From assembly GCF_020085105.1 (NCBI RefSeq), contig NC_058044.1, positions 23,049,206 to 23,113,205 of the forward strand: a stretch of DNA of 64,000 nucleotides, in the 5' to 3' direction. This DNA is from Siniperca chuatsi (lineage: Eukaryota; Chordata; Actinopteri; Centrarchiformes; Sinipercidae). The notes under the pieces were generated by a model that was given only the letters and a program-made list of their open reading frames with translations, was not told the DNA's origin and ran no database searches. A program made the position numbers and the translations under genes. Of the stretch, positions 35,318-47,600 are shown piece by piece (position 1 is the stretch's first letter; each line of letters begins with the position of its first letter).

Positions 35318-38300
35318 TTATTTATTTCCATCACAAGGATAATAAACCAGATGATTAACATGAGTCATCTGGATTTGTTTGTGATTGCCGGATATATTGT
35401 GGGCTCTGTTCAGTGAAACATGGTAGGTCACACTGAACGTGGGCTTGCTGCTCAGTTTTTTGTCTTTTGTCTTTTCCTTTCCAGCCGGTTTTGTTTTAAT
35501 GAGCTGTTCCTTTGTGGTGCATCTCCGAGGTTTGGTGTTCTTCTTCTCTCTCATCAAACAAATTGCTGAGTTTTTGTCTTCAGTCAGATGTCCGCACGCT
35601 GACATCTTGCTGTTGCTGTTATTCGATGCAGTATTAATGTCTCCCTCAGTGCAAGATTCACTGTTCATCACCCGATCCTCCTCAGTGATAGCAGTGTCTT
35701 CCACAGGGACATAATCTGACCCCATGCTGATGTTCACTGTCTGTGCCAACACAGCAAGGCCTCCACACAGCGATATGCTCTCAAAGTATGGGTATATCTT
35801 TTCAGTGAAGCAATGTCTAAACGTGAAAAGATGCGTGGCAGTATCAGTGTTCATGAATTCCAGCGTCCCTTCATCCCAGTCCAGCTTCACACGGAGTCTG
35901 CTAAGGTGCTGTGAGTTGTCGAGATTTAGGTCTTGAGAGGGAGTGGTCAGAGCTTGGTACTTCCCGTCTCGCAGGCTGATACACCAGAGTCCTGCCTCTG
36001 GACAGGCCTCAAACTGTGCCCTCCTGGACAATGACTGAGCAGCCACGCCGACTGTCCAGTTATTGGTGTCACCAACCTGTTGAAATCAATAGAGAAAAAG
36101 ATTAGACAGACAGAGGAGATGGCAGGGACAAAGCAGTTCAGAAATGCATGCTTCTCATAGTATCATGGATTTTTGAGGCTGACACCAATACCAATATTTG
36201 AGAGCAAATCAATATATGGGCTTATATTTGTTTTTACACAAACAGATAATTCTGACAAATGTGTCTTTTAACGAACTATGACAGAGAAGGCTGGATATTT
36301 CACACTAATTTTACTGTCAGTGACAGTAAGGGTCAGGTTACGCTCAGTCAGAAGTGTTTATAGTTGATCTGAATGGCAGAATGAAAAGCCAGGATTCATA
36401 GAAAGGGGGCAGATGCAATTTGGAAGATATTCATAGTGTTGCACTCACTTGCTCACAGGAAAAGTGACAAATAGTTGAAGAATGAAAAAAGAGAGCTTGA
36501 GAGAGAAGTTCACACTCTGCACACAAATGGCTAATCACGGCGTAAAGTGGGTGTGACTGTCAGATTGTTAGTTTCAGAAAGTACACTGGCCCCTTAACAG
36601 AGCAATAGAGCTAGACCAATATTTCGGCCGATATTAGCTTGCAGATATATTGGCATTGGTGTCAAACTGGGTTTGAGGTCCACCAGAGGGTACTGACAAG
36701 ATGACTTGTACAATGTGAAATTGTCCCACTCAGTATGTATCTTGGTCCTAATTAAAAAAAACAAAACAATCTAAGGATGTTTATCGACACTATTTGTTTA
36801 TGTCATGTTAAAAAAATTGCTATGTATAGTTCTCAGATTTTTCAAACCCCCTAATAATCAGTATTGGCCTTGGTCTGTCACACTATAGTCAATATATGTA
36901 AATACAAATAGTAACTATACATATGAACTAAAACTAAACAGAAATGTATTAAACTTGAATCAAGAAAATGACCAGTAGATTAATAAGCAGCCTATTAATC
37001 ATGTGTACCGCATGTGTTTCTAAGCCAATATTAACCAATAATTATAGCTCCTTGTTATACTGCTCAGCTAGTACACACAGTATGTAAATACCTCAATATC
37101 CCAACAGTGCACTCCTGAATCAAAGCCCTCTCTTGCCAGGATGCAAGAATACGGGTGGAAACGTTCAGGGTTAGCTGGGACAGGGACAGCAGCATCCAGA
37201 CTCTGTCCCAGCCCCTGTGAGGGTCCATGGGTGACATGGACACTGTTTAACCCAGGAGACACCCTCAGAGACTGTCCTGCTGTCCTGGGGTCCAGGGTCA
37301 CTGGAGCTGGAATATACAAAGGGGGTCAGAGGGACTGAAAGAGGGAGCAGGGAGGGAGGAAACAGGAAGTGCATGCGTGCACAGAAAGAGACTGACTGTA
37401 CGGGGCGATGTGTTTCATCTTCTCCCACACAGTATACTGGAGGTTACCCAGGTGTTTGGCCACATCTATTAGAGGTCTGCAAACCTCCTGTGGCTCCCTG
37501 CTACCTGTCCATGTGCTGCAGTAAATAAATATGAACATGCAGACAGTTATACAGTTGCAGTTTCATGTACACTATCTGTGCTTGTGTGTGAAAAATACTC
37601 ACAAATGTCACATACCTATTCATTGTGTCTTGGTAGTGCTGTGAAAAAAAGACTTTGTATTGTTACTGTTTTAAATTCAAACATCTATTACCATTCATTG
37701 ACGTATTATGTAACATTTGATTGATGTTACCTCTAAAAATTCAGCCCCATCCCCTCCTGCGTCCAGCTCCTCTTCAACCAGCTGGATCTTCTCCTCCAGA
37801 GATTTTATCACCTGATTCATTCTGTCCATCCAATCTTCTGCCTCTCTCTTCTTCTCCTCCTGTTTCTCCCTGAGTGCAAGCAGCCTGATTGCTTCCTCCT
37901 GTCTCAAAAACTGGTGAAGACTCTCAAATTCCTTTTTCATGTGCTCCTCTGTGAGTTTGGCCTCAGCCTGGGAATAATAGAAAAAGCAAGGAAAGTGTGA
38001 GGAAAGAAGAGGAGGTCCTAAAGCAATGAACCAATCATAAAGTTCTGTTTGATTTTTAGTTGAGTTTTGTAGTTGCAGACAGTTCTACCTGGTTATGTCT
38101 GGATGCCTGCTCACAGGTCTCTGTGACTTTCTCAAAGTGATTCATTTTCTTCTTTAGTCCATTCAGTGATGTTCTGAGCTCCTCCTAGTGGCCAAAAGTC
38201 AAGTCAAGTCAATTTTATTCATATAGTCCAATATCACAAATTCGTCTCAGGGGGCTTTACAATCTGTACAGCATACAACACCCTCTGTACTTAGACCATC

Positions 38301-41300
38301 ATAATCAAGTAATATAATATTTGATAATAGAACACTGTTACAAAACATTTATAACAAATGGAACAAAGATCTTGGCATGGTAGATGCAAAAGAATAAATG
38401 GAAGGAATGTTTACAACTCACATATAAAATTATCCCTAATGAAAATGTACATCTAATTCAGTATAAATTAATGACAAGAATATATTATAGTAGAGACAAA
38501 ATTCACAAGTTTGACAGCAGCTCCTCAGGTAAATGTTTAAAATGCGGTCACTTATACATCCCTTTTGGTATTGTGAGAAAATCAGAAAGACTTGGGAGAA
38601 TGTCTCATTGCAAAACTGGAAAAATAAGGAAGCACCTACATTTCAAAAATGGAAAATATTAATGAAATAATACTTGACCACAGTAACAAAGAGAAACTAT
38701 TTCAGATATGGAGTAATACTGGAGCTCAGTATATGAAGCTCTGTAGGTTGAGTGGAGCTGCAAAATCACCCAGCATCCATAAAGTTTAAGGAACACTGTG
38801 TTTTGTCTTTGTGTGTGCATGTGTGATAAATGTTTGTGTGTAAGTGTGTGATAGGTATATATACATATGTTTGTGTGGGTGGGGATGTAATATTACCTGT
38901 GATGACAACAGTATGTGACTATATGGTACTGATGGATGAGCAACTCAAACAGCGTCAAACCATGAAATTACTTTTTGAAGAAATGACAGTTATGTAACAT
39001 ATTGAAATATTGAATGTATTGTATTCAGATCCTTACCTCAATAAAAAATTTAAATAAAATTTAAAAAAGATTGAAAAAAACAATGACAGGGGCCATTCTG
39101 CACAATGATTACTTTTACTTTTGATACTTTACAAAAGTACATGTTGTTGCTACTATAGTAAAATTTTACTGAAGTAAAAGTACAATTTTGAATGTAGCAG
39201 TGGTGGAATGTAACTAGATTTATTCAAATACTGCACTTTAGTACAATTCTGAGGTACTTTAATTGAGAACTTTCCATGTTATGCTGCTTTATACTTCTAC
39301 TTTACACACAGGTGTTTTCAGTTGTTCTGGTCATTTAGACCTCAGGTTGAAGTTGGGAGGAGCTCTGCTTGGAATCATCAGGGTATCTGCAGGTCTTGAA
39401 GAGTCTTAAAAAACAAGTCGGGAGGCAATGCACTCCTATAATTTAATGGTAGGATTGTTGTAACAGTGGATTTTGTTGCAGGAGGCTATTCAGTCCTTTT
39501 CCAGTTTCAGTCAGTACCATCAGACCTGTAGTGAACACTGTCACTACTGCTAGCTACAGTAGCTAGGAAGCTCATCATCTCATAATGGGCAAGTGTCAAT
39601 TTGAGCAGGAATAGTAACTGGAACTTGAGCTAATTATCTTTTAATTGCTTAATCCATCAATTTTCGAACACTTATCTGGGTCCAGGTTACGTTAATTGAT
39701 TAATTATATCACTGACAATAATGTGATAACTGTATGTACTCAATAAATTATTATAGGCCTTGTTGTCCCTACTGGTTTTCCATTGTACTTTTATCTGTAT
39801 TACCACAAAAAAGGTATTCATTTCTTTCTCTGTGGTATTTAAAAGACCTTAAAAAGTCTTAAATTTAACTTGATGAACACTGCAGAAACCCAGGTTTTGT
39901 GATGTCACCAAACTATGTACCACAAAAAAAGATAACAGTGTACATTGTCCTGAGAAGAGTCGTGATCAGGCAACACAAGTGAAAACACCTGTGTGGATGT
40001 GCAGGAGCTCTAAGATTTTACATGCATGATGTATGATCACATTAAAGTTTCACTGATCAAACTATCAAACAGTGTAATAAGTAGTTAAGATTTGTTCTAC
40101 TTCAACCAGCTAAAACATTAAACTAAAACATATTAATGCATCAGTATTGACAAATCAGTTATATTTCAAAAAAATATATCACCGGTTCACTCTGCATAAT
40201 GAGTATTACGTGCATTAAGTGCACTTTCCTGATAATACATACTTTTACTTAAGTAATATTTTGATTGCAGGACTTTTACTTTTTAGTATTGTGCGACTTT
40301 TACTGATACAGTATATTAGCACCCACATGTATTAGATTAAAATCATTATATGAGCCATATATTATTCATAAGCCAGCACTGCGTACTGACAGTATTCACA
40401 GGAAGTTAACATAACCCACCTTTTCTTCAGATTACTCAAAACACAAGTCTTGATGACATAAATCATTACATTTTAGGGTGAAGACTTGATTTAAGGTTAG
40501 GGTAAGGGTTAGGGTTAGGGAAGTAGTGGTTAGGGTTAGGGTAAGTCTCCAGGAAATGAATGTAAGTCAATGTAATGTCCTCCGAAGTGATGTAAGCATG
40601 ACTGTGTGTGTGTGTGTGTAGGTCAAATTTCATGTCTTGTGAAATCTAAACATGCATTTGTGACATGATGATACAGTAATTACCATCTTAGTTTTCAGCT
40701 CGGTGCCTCTTTAAAAGTGACTCTAAATTCTGTCTGTACAAACTAATCTTAGATTAACACAAGGCGGCATCTGTTTGGGCAGGAAAATGAATATTTACAG
40801 GAGATAAAAAAATGCCTGACTGCCTCCTTGTTTAAATATCCTCTTGCTGTGGTCGCAGAAAGCATGCTAATGAAAAAGTACAAAACAGTCATGAGATGGC
40901 CCCCTTTAGTCTCAGCAAAAAATATGGTTCAAATGTTGGAGGAGCCTGTGTTGTCTTTGCGTTTCTGTTTGGTTTGGCTTTGTGGCAGCAGGGCAGCTCT
41001 AACTGGAAAACCAGTGTGCTCTTCATCTGCCCAGCTGAAGTGAATTCCTGTCAGCTGCTCTGTATCCAACCCTTCAGCATGGTGCAGTATTGCTTTCAGT
41101 GGAGGAATAAGTAGGCCTATTTCAGGTCTTTTACTTTAGTGGTTCCCTCAAAACAGTGACAAGATAAATCTCAGGGATCATAAGATGATTACTGTTATAG
41201 GAAAAAATCAAAAATATATTCCTCTGCAGAAATATGTGTTCATTTTGTCCTGACTGCTCTCTATTAATTCAGTGAATAATTAAAAATGATTTTGGTTGAA

Positions 41301-41944
41301 CTAATTTTGGGTCTCATGAAGAAGTTGCTTTGTTTTAAGGGGACACGAGCCACAAAGGTTAGGAACCAGTGTTTTACTTAAGTAAAAACAACACAACAAT
41401 GTAAAATGTTACAAGTATAATTCCTGCATTTAAAAGTTTAAGTAAAGTACAAGTACAGCAAAGTATTCAGAACAAAATGTCTACTTAAAAGACAACAAGC
41501 AGCGATTTGAAGGTGGTAAATAAACAGTTATCCGTTTGTTTACCTTATCAAGAGTAAATAAAGTGAGATACATTTTCTCCTACAGCTTTATAATTATACT
41601 CAAATAACTACGTCAATTGATGTTTCCAATGCAATTTAAATGTTTTGGAGTCGTAGTTGCAGTGCCTGATACCCGATTCCTACCTTGCAGTCAGTAGCAG
41701 CCTCAGTCAGGAGGTAAACCCTGTGTCCTGCATGGCTCACAGCTGCACATTGTTTACATAAAGGCTCCAGGTCATCCAAACAGAACATAGACAGGCTCTC
41801 TTCATGTTCCTCACACCGCTCTGGAGAGTCAACTGACCAGGGAGGCGAGGCGAGGCCTTCTGCCTCTGCTCTGGGAAGGGAGATGAATGCTTGGCAGCTC
41901 ATGGAGGGGCTGCTGGTGGTCGGAGCATCCAGATTTGAAGCCAT
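35318..41944 (-). CDS. RING-less TRIM protein: B-box, coiled coil, PRY/SPRY, long tail
   Basis: Minus-strand coding exons in order: 41684-41944, 38089-38184, 37731-37967, 37616-37638, 37397-37515, 37092-37306, 35318-36076; 569 aa. The 96-nt and 23-nt exons are hallmark sizes of fish TRIM genes. Residues about 1-43 are Ser/Pro-rich with no RING. A complete B-box 2 follows (CEEH, FCLDD, CKQC, H..H), then a charged coiled coil (about residues 88-200), PRY (VTLDPRTAGQSLRVSP) and SPRY (NNWTVGVAAQS, LRVKLDWDEGTLEF, IYPYFE). After SPRY the frame runs on about 120 residues, acidic then Lys-rich (KNTKPRRCTTKEQ), ending at TAA 35318-35320. TRIMs of this class often act in ubiquitin-linked innate immunity; without a RING this one may be a scaffold or decoy, which is inference. 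Closest in style to TRIM35/NF7-like fish proteins; no orthologue assigned. An upstream in-frame ATG at 41980 is possible. Confidence 0.87.
36605..36890. repeat. Interspersed repeat shared with 55340-55622
   Basis: 'caccagagggtactgacaa', 'cactcagtatgtatcttggtc' and 'cggccgatattagctt' occur here and, in reverse orientation, at 55340-55622. A separate piece of the same family lies at about 36165-36220. All are in TRIM intron 6. Confidence 0.6.
38196..38310. repeat. SINE-like 'tttattcatatagtccaata' repeat
   Basis: The segment 'caattttattcatatagtcc', 'aatatcacaaattcgtctca' and 'gggggctttacaatctgtac' is a block seen very widely in fish genomes. It begins just after the acceptor of TRIM exon 2 (minus strand), within intron 1. 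Confidence 0.55.
38370..39080 (+). pseudogene. L1-like LINE ORF2 C-terminal fragment
   Basis: Plus-strand frames give 'TYKIIPNENVHLIQYKLMTR' and 'CLKCG', and after a frameshift 'SLIHPFWYCEKIRKTWENV'. This pattern resembles the C-terminal region of L1-clade ORF2, including a Cys-rich CxxC...H...C box. It ends in an A-rich 3' tail (AATAAAAAATTTAAATAAAA at about 39040-39062). It is antisense to the TRIM gene, in intron 1, and is non-functional. Confidence 0.72.
39090..39330. repeat. hAT-related 'gtggtggaatgtaactag' fragment
   Basis: Sequence related to the interior and ends of the 20851-21192 element, in TRIM intron 1. Further short pieces lie at about 40160-40330 and 41380-41460. Confidence 0.5.
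40480..40620. repeat. Inverted copy of CCCTAA plus CA module
   Basis: 'aggttagggtaagggttagg' runs are followed by 'taagtctccaggaaatgaat', 'gtaagtcaatgtaatgtcct' and a GT array (about 40602-40620). It is the reverse complement of the modules at 762-890 and 1902-2030. Confidence 0.7.
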
Positions 41945-41980
41945 TTTGGTTTGTGTCACAATGAAGCAGTGAGTTTGCAC

Positions 41981-42984
41981 GAAACAGACAAAAAGTGTGG
42001 GGACAGTAAAAGGGGAGGAGCAATGCGTGCATGTGTGTTGGTATCAGTGTTGTATGTGCAGTTGGCATACATCAGTCTTGATGTGAGGCATGGATTTATG
42101 CTATATCTGTGTACAGAGAGGCACTGAAGTTACATAAAGTAGATCTTCTTACACACTCCTTCTCAAACTTGAAGCTTAGCCAGTGTGTCTACACCAGATG
42201 TAGCCATACATCACTCTGTAGTGACTTTCATGACCCTGTGATTTATGGTATATTCTCCCAAGGCCAAATTCATGCCTGTGCTTGTTTCCCTTCATAGAGG
42301 TGTAGCAGTTCTATCACTGACTGGCATATTTTGCAAGCAAAAATAATGTGTAATTGGATTCTGATGACATTTTGTAATTTGCTTGTATGAAGTGCGAATC
42401 TGTGTAATGTGCACAGTATTTTTTTTTTTTTTAATTTCACTTGTAGTATCAAGTTTTAAATGATTGCATTTTTATTCTACCAGGTTCAAGCCTGTCTGAT
42501 TCAGGGTTTAATAAAAGAGCAAGAGTGTAAGAATGTCTGCAATTTGGTTAGTTTGGAGACAAACGGTAGTACTTCATGTACTGCATGCCAGGTCTGAGTT
42601 ATGTTGAATGGATTCAGTTTCATTGACCTTTAACATTTTGAGCTGCTCAGATCCAGAGGACATGTAGAACAGATCAGCTTTGACAGGTGAATCATATGTC
42701 ACTGAATCACATGCTGTGATAAAGTGAAATGAAAGACATCATTTGTAACAGGTCAGGCGATACATGGTTAATATGTGGCTTTGTGGATAGACTCACATAG
42801 TCCTTTTTACTATTAACAGGTTTACTGTCTCAACCTTCGATGTGTCAGACTAAAATGTGCAACCGAGAGATAAACAGTGATATTACTGTGATGCCATGTC
42901 ATTAATATTGTCTATAAATATTCCTGCATAAATTTTACATCTAAAAGCAGACAGACATGACTTTAAGTATGTGTCCATGCATCA
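41981..42984. other. Intergenic between divergent TRIM and niban3 genes
   Basis: AT-rich, no exon recognised on either strand. It must hold the TRIM promoter, but no TATA box or CpG-rich core stands out. Confidence 0.4.
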
Positions 42985-42988
42985 TTAA

Positions 42989-43703
42989 CCCTTTAATGGA
43001 CTTGTCAACCATTTTGAGCTGTGATATCTTGTTGAAACATTTGCTAACACTCAGTAGATGTATGCAAAAAAATCCCAGGGTGCACTGCGGTTTTCAGAAA
43101 CCAAGTGGTTTTGGTGCCTAAACCTAAACAAACTGCGACAGTTTCAAGGGTGTATCATGTAGTAGGCGTGCCCTGTAGTACTGTGCACCAGCAGATAGAC
43201 CCTTAGAAATCACCCTTAGAATGTGTCCTGCTTGTGGAAGTTGTTTTAAAATTTTGTTTAGTTTTATAGGGCGGATTGAACAGAATGATATAAATTAATA
43301 ACTCCCCATAATTCTGATGATTTTTTAATAATCTTTCAAAAACATGCCCTACAGATTGGTAGAAATATCCATTGATGGTAAAGGTAGTATCACTAACAAT
43401 TGTTTTACAAAAATTACAAAAAAAATGTTTCATGTTTATGTTATATACAAAATGTTCCATTTCTGGAGTTTTGCACATTACTTAACGTCCATAAAAAGAG
43501 ATTTGTAACTAAAAAATGTCTTTTATTTTACTTTAACAGAGAAAAATTCATGCAGATTGTTGAAAGTGTACTTTGACTTTTAACGGACATGCTTGGTACA
43601 TGCTCATAATTAAAAAATTGTGTGGATAGTTGGAAAAAATTGTTTTGTTGTTTGTGATCAAAGGAAAGAGGAAAGAAATGCATGGGATGGGACCGTTAAA
43701 GGG
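42989..43703. mobile_element. Non-autonomous piggyBac-like element
   Basis: The ends are CCCTTTAATGGAC and, inverted, GACCGTTAAAGGG. Both are immediately bounded by TTAA (42985-42988 and 43704-43707), the target site duplicated by piggyBac transposons. The element is 715 bp. The subterminal motif TAACGGACAT/ATGGACGTTAA recurs inside. The minus-strand open frame 43203-43478 does not resemble a transposase, so I treat the element as non-autonomous. Confidence 0.78.
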
Positions 43704-43707
43704 TTAA

Positions 43708-44689
43708 TCAAAGTCATAACAGGCAAAAACCTACATGTATACTGCTACCTGTGAACACGGCTTCAAAGCTTTCTTTTGCTGTCTCATGCAGGTTTAACTG
43801 TTATCATGTTTCCATAATCAGACATCATTTCTGAGACTGATCTGTCCAAACACCTGAGCAGCAGGCTCTCACACTGCTGAGACAAGATGAAACACATCAC
43901 GCTACAGCAGCTGCCTCTGCATGTGTGTTTGCCTGTAGTTTCTGTAATGTTTTTGTAGAGCTCTCTGTTCCAGGTCCCTCTCTGTCTGCTGTCTCTTCTC
44001 CTTCTCCGCATCGCCCAATAATCCTGACAGCTGAGTGTTGCCTCTCTCGCCTCTGACATGAAAAAACCGTGAAGGTGATGACAGTGGTGATGTTTGGTGA
44101 AGTTAAAGGCTTCGCGGCATTGCTCAGCACACAATTTTCCCTCTCGACTGTGCAGCTCTGTCATCAGGTTGCTCAATTACGACAGCTGATTCTGGGTTGT
44201 GTCACTTAACATCCAGTCACATCAGGCCCAGAAAATGGATTTGGAGTCCAAGGTGATTAGAGGGTGAAGTAATAGAATTCCCTCCATTTTTCTTAAGTCA
44301 GTGTCAATTCACATATAGTCTGTGATGTGAATATAATTGTCATATAGATGAAATTCTGAGAAAAGTCCTCACTCTCTCTGGAATACCGTTCCTCTTACTG
44401 ACTCCATTGTTTAACGTTGCTGCAAATAAACTAGAATGTGAGGGCATCAGTAGGGTTAGTTGTTGTTTTGCCATGTTTGACTCAAGTATTGACTGTCAAC
44501 ATAAATCAGTTTTACTGATTCTACCACAGCGAAATGGCGTGTGTGTAAAGGAAGAGGTGGAGAAAGAGTGATATAAAGGGTGAGGATAAACAGTTGCAAC
44601 CGATGGGGATAACAGCTCAGTATAAGATGAAGTGCAGAGGGAAGAAATAAACGAGAGGACAGAGACTGTTGAAAAGGAAACAACAAAGA
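43708..44689. other. Upstream region of niban3
   Basis: No gene is supported. Purine-rich sequence from about 44540 to 44690 leads directly into the niban3 start codon and is probably the 5' leader. Minus-strand frames at 43784-44176 show no domain. Confidence 0.4.
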
Positions 44690-47600
44690 ATGGGAGGGAA
44701 GCTCACCTGTCACCTAAACTCGAAAGAACACAGGTACATCTCAGGTAAGCCTGTAGAAATGGTGGTAAAATATTTATGAGCATCAGTTATGTGAAGCAGG
44801 AAGTTCTGTTTAAATCCGAATGCTCATCTCACCTTACATAAGATGTTCAGATGATGTTGTTGGTTTTGGCTTCGGAACTATAATATTATATGTATGTATT
44901 ATTAGTTACACAAAAATATGTAATAACCTTATCCTTATATTCCCCTCGCTTTGTGCCCTGTACGCCTTTAACCTCACTCTTCCTGTCCTTTGTTATTCAT
45001 GCTCAATAGCAAAGAATGCTGTAGCTGTTTACCAAACACCCACAAGTGCATGCAGACGCGCACACAGATTCAATCTGCAAATTAATACAATATCTGTTGC
45101 TTCGGCATTTCCACATCGACTTTGGTGACAAATTAAGGGGAAAACCAACATATTCCCTCATTCTGTGTTGTGATCCAAAAAGGGTTCAGTTTGGTGGAGA
45201 TCTGGTGACTGCGAAGGCCAAAGGATATGATTCACATCAGATTCAAACTCATCACCATTCAATGACCCCACCACTTTGTGAAAGCATCTTTTCTCCACTT
45301 ATTTATTCAGGTTTTTCCTTTAATGTTTTTCTCCCGCACTTTTCGCTGCATGCTGGTGCTAAATTGCTGAAATGTAGTCTTTCCTTCTTTGAACGAGCAG
45401 AGCACATTGCTGACATCATGGAGACATTAGCTCCTCTCTATCGACGTCACCTCAGCTCAAATCTACTGACCCACATGAGGAACAAACACATGGAGCCCAC
45501 CGAATCCCGCCCTCTGATTCAGCATCCTGTGAGAAAATCTAGAAACATTTTCGAGATGACAAGCTAAAACATGAAACTCTGCATTATGTGTGTTTAAAGG
45601 TGAACAGTAGCTTTTTTTTTTTTTTTTTTAACAAAACCTGTGGACCCTGTGCTCCAGGACCCTGTTGCACATGCTGAGATTGTGTTGGAGGGTACTTTGC
45701 CTCAATACCTGGATGGGATCTGGTCACATCGCCACCTACAGGTCACCAGCAGCTTTACAGTCGAGAGTCGTGATTCCAAACAGGTACAAATCCAGGAGCC
45801 ATCTGTTTCCTGACCTACATCTGGTTCTTCTCCTGCAGCCTGTACAAGCACCGGAACATTTTGTGTGTCCGTGTGTGTGTGTATGTGGCTGGATGTGACT
45901 TTGAATGCTCCAGGTATTTGAAGGTGGTTGGGAGTGTAAGACAGAGTTGGTGCTTTCTGGCTGTCATATCTGCACCTTCACACAAGAGCATCGTGAGTTA
46001 GTGGATGACATGTGCCGACACATTAAAGGTATGCTTTTAGCCTGCAGCTGCTATTTATTGTCTATAGGTGGTTTGAACGCATGGATTGTTGCTATTGTTC
46101 TATTTTATTCAAACAAGCACACTTTACTGTGTGTACATGTCTGTGATTTTGTGTGCATGCACACTTCAGGTAAACCAGGTGGTAAACTGGCGTGTTGGAA
46201 TTGCCCCACAGCATTTCCTGTCTTCATACAGCAGCCTTACAGTGCCCCAGTGTGTCTGGCTGCTGCATCGTATCAGGAACAGACACGGTGGGCCAACATA
46301 CTACGAGCTGCAACACAACATCAGAGCTCTGGTACAGTTCTTTTATCACTGTTCCCAATCATCAGCCAGACAAAATATCGACATGCTTCAATGCCTCTTT
46401 TAAAGTTATTCTGTTCGCCATCCATTCCCGTGATTATGTGTTGTCTGTTAGCACTCTGGTGTGAAGATTCACCAGAGTCCAGGGCCTTCTTAGATGCTGT
46501 GTCTTCCTTAAAGAAGCTCAGAGGAAACTGTCAAACAGAGGTCTATCCAATGGGCAGTGGGGAAGAGGTGAGCAATCATCAGACAAGATGTCATCCTCTA
46601 AACCTCTTTGCCTCCAATAAATCCTCCTTCTCTTTTTTCTCTGTCCATTTTAAACCATGCTACCTTCTGTTTGCCTTGATCTTTAACCATCGTACCCTAA
46701 TCTACCAGTCATCAGGCAAAAGGTTTGGTATTTTCACCTGTTTGTGTTGTGTGCTGTCTTCTTTTCCTATCACCTGAGCCTTGTTGCCTCTCTTATATCT
46801 CCCATCTTTTATCATTCTACTTCTTTGGTCTCTCTTTGCCCTTCAGGTGTTGGTAAGCATGGTGATGGAAGAAGTGATGCCCTACCTCAAGGAACAAGTA
46901 TTTCCCAGGATTATTATACGTCACAGCAGGAAGAGGAAAGCCTGGATAGGAGTTAGTGAAACAGACAAATAATATATATATACAATAATATTTAGGCTTA
47001 AGCATACCCATACATATGCATAGGTAGAAACCAATGGACACAGGTACTGTGTCTTACATGTCTTTCTCTTAACCTCTAGTATATGTGTTTATGCATGCCT
47101 GTCAGTTGCTGTCTGAGGTCTACAGGACAGCAAAACATCAGGTAAAAGCTGCCATGGCTGCTCTGAAGGAGGACTTGTTACTTTATCGTTCTGATGTGGA
47201 GAAGCTGATCTCTGCTGAACTGCAACAGGCCAGTCTGCTGCAAGACTACATCACTCACACGATCACAGGTGTGTGTTTGTATCTGTGAAGTCAGAAGATG
47301 TCAAATGAGACAGCGTTCTTCATCTTGATCCGTTCTTTCTCACCTCAGAGGACATGTGTGAGCCGATGTTACAGTCTCTCCTACACAAGGTCATCCCGAG
47401 TCTCGACCGCACTCTGCAGGAAGTGGAAACACCCACCTGTGAGGCATTTGCTTCTATCTGGCAATACTTCCTGGAGAAATGTGATAGCATCATAGACCTG
47501 GGATCAACAGGCACATCAGTGAAAGATATCAAAAAAGAGGTGCATTGTGCAGTTATATAATTTAAAGTCAAAAACATCCTTTCTAATTTTTCTGACCCTC

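Noticed and set aside
43203-43478. piggyBac transposase ORF
   Set aside because: It has no recognisable DDD catalytic motif or C-terminal zinc finger; the element is too short to be autonomous.
45905-46777. 290-aa open frame as one large exon
   Set aside because: It is niban3 exons 4 and 5 joined by an in-frame read-through of intron 4 and running on past exon 5. The splice sites at 46028/46029 and 46169/46170 and the family alignment favour splicing.
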